From contig NZ_CP031415.1 in assembly GCF_003367315.1 (NCBI RefSeq), positions 2,168,001 to 2,232,000 of the forward strand: a stretch of DNA of 64,000 bases, read 5' to 3'. The stretch comes from Saccharospirillum mangrovi (lineage in GTDB: Bacteria; Pseudomonadota; Gammaproteobacteria; Pseudomonadales; Natronospirillaceae). Within the stretch, counting starts at the first letter, position 1. Each line of letters starts with the position of its first letter. The notes beneath the pieces were generated by a model. That model was not told the origin of the DNA. It worked only from the letters and a program-made list of their open reading frames with translations, and did not search any database. The position numbers and the translations under genes were made by a program. Below, one piece after another: positions 63,898-64,000 of the stretch.

Positions 63898-64000
63898 ATG
63901 CCCGAATTTCTAACACCCTTGTTAATTGCCCTCGCGATTTTTGCGTTGCTGGGCGTCATCCTGGAAGAAGTCACTCACGTCAACAAAGCCAAGGTCACGC
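63898..64000 (+). CDS. nhaD: NhaD-type sodium/proton antiporter, N-terminus (cut by window)
   Basis: Only the first 34 codons are present. They read MPEFLTPLLIALAIFALLGV, then ILEEVTHVNKAKVT. A first membrane helix followed by EEVTHVNKAK matches the start of NhaD-type antiporters (helix, then xEExTHLxK). Such carriers export Na+ in exchange for protons in alkaliphilic and marine bacteria. The ribosome-binding site is weak. The gene runs out of the window. Confidence 0.75.
   Translation, partial: MPEFLTPLLIALAIFALLGVILEEVTHVNKAKVT

Overview
The window reads as an ordinary chromosomal stretch of a gammaproteobacterium. Evidence for this is the rsxDGE-nth order, an enteric-like Nth with a TTG start, gcvR, ppsA with a divergent ppsR, a sigma32-type groESL promoter, type II secretion genes and a typical tRNA-Ser. 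Base composition looks roughly 55-62 percent G+C by eye. A BCCT osmolyte transporter and an NhaD-type Na+/H+ antiporter suggest a saline or marine lifestyle, possibly an Oceanospirillales/Saccharospirillaceae-like bacterium. That placement is inference from gene content, not from a database match.

Layout: 1-3049 is the tail of the Rnf/Rsx electron-transport operon (rsxD cut by the window edge, rsxG, rsxE) plus endonuclease III. 3081-6477 holds a divergent DegV-like gene, an XRE regulator coupled to a CoA-type NUDIX hydrolase, a DUF3135 gene, a zinc-ribbon NUDIX hydrolase and a small orphan gene. 6579-11740 has an aldehyde dehydrogenase divergent from ppc, then adk. 11799-14379 holds an AraC regulator divergent from an SDR, a YqfO/NIF3-like protein and tRNA-Ser(UGA). 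14634-16132 is a GST-ArsR-SRPBCC operon with lower G+C than its surroundings. 16438-22180 holds gspN-gspC-gspD and groES-groEL. 22325-28580 holds a DEDDh exonuclease/CBS-nucleotidyltransferase pair, a ketopantoate-reductase-like gene, an orphan histidine kinase, a PduO-type adenosyltransferase and an orphan small gene.

28708-32589 is gcvH-gcvP-gcvR without gcvT. 32652-37115 is a four-gene Pot-type ABC importer. 37453-43483 has the BCCT carrier, an ABC exporter, a DUF2164 gene, murI and ald. 43664-48241 is a complete galactose (Leloir) block: a divergent LacI-type regulator and galT-galK-galM, with a perfect 16-bp palindrome in the intergenic promoter region. 48319-53686 holds trhO, a small predicted outer-membrane protein, an alpha/beta hydrolase and a DUF3482 GTPase/DUF2868 membrane pair. 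53758-61296 holds ada, yjjG, an EEP-family phosphohydrolase, ppsA, ppsR and cfa. 61470-63569 is a ChaC/AEC/DUF998 operon, and the window ends in the start of nhaD.

No phage, transposase, CRISPR array or toxin-antitoxin pair was seen. The least ordinary parts are the lower-G+C cassette beside tRNA-Ser with its paired palindromes and twin hairpins, the two poorly characterised two-gene modules (CNB-CBS-DUF294 with exonuclease; DUF3482 with DUF2868, the latter lacking any AUG start), and several orphan small genes. I did not find a clear previously undescribed multi-gene system.
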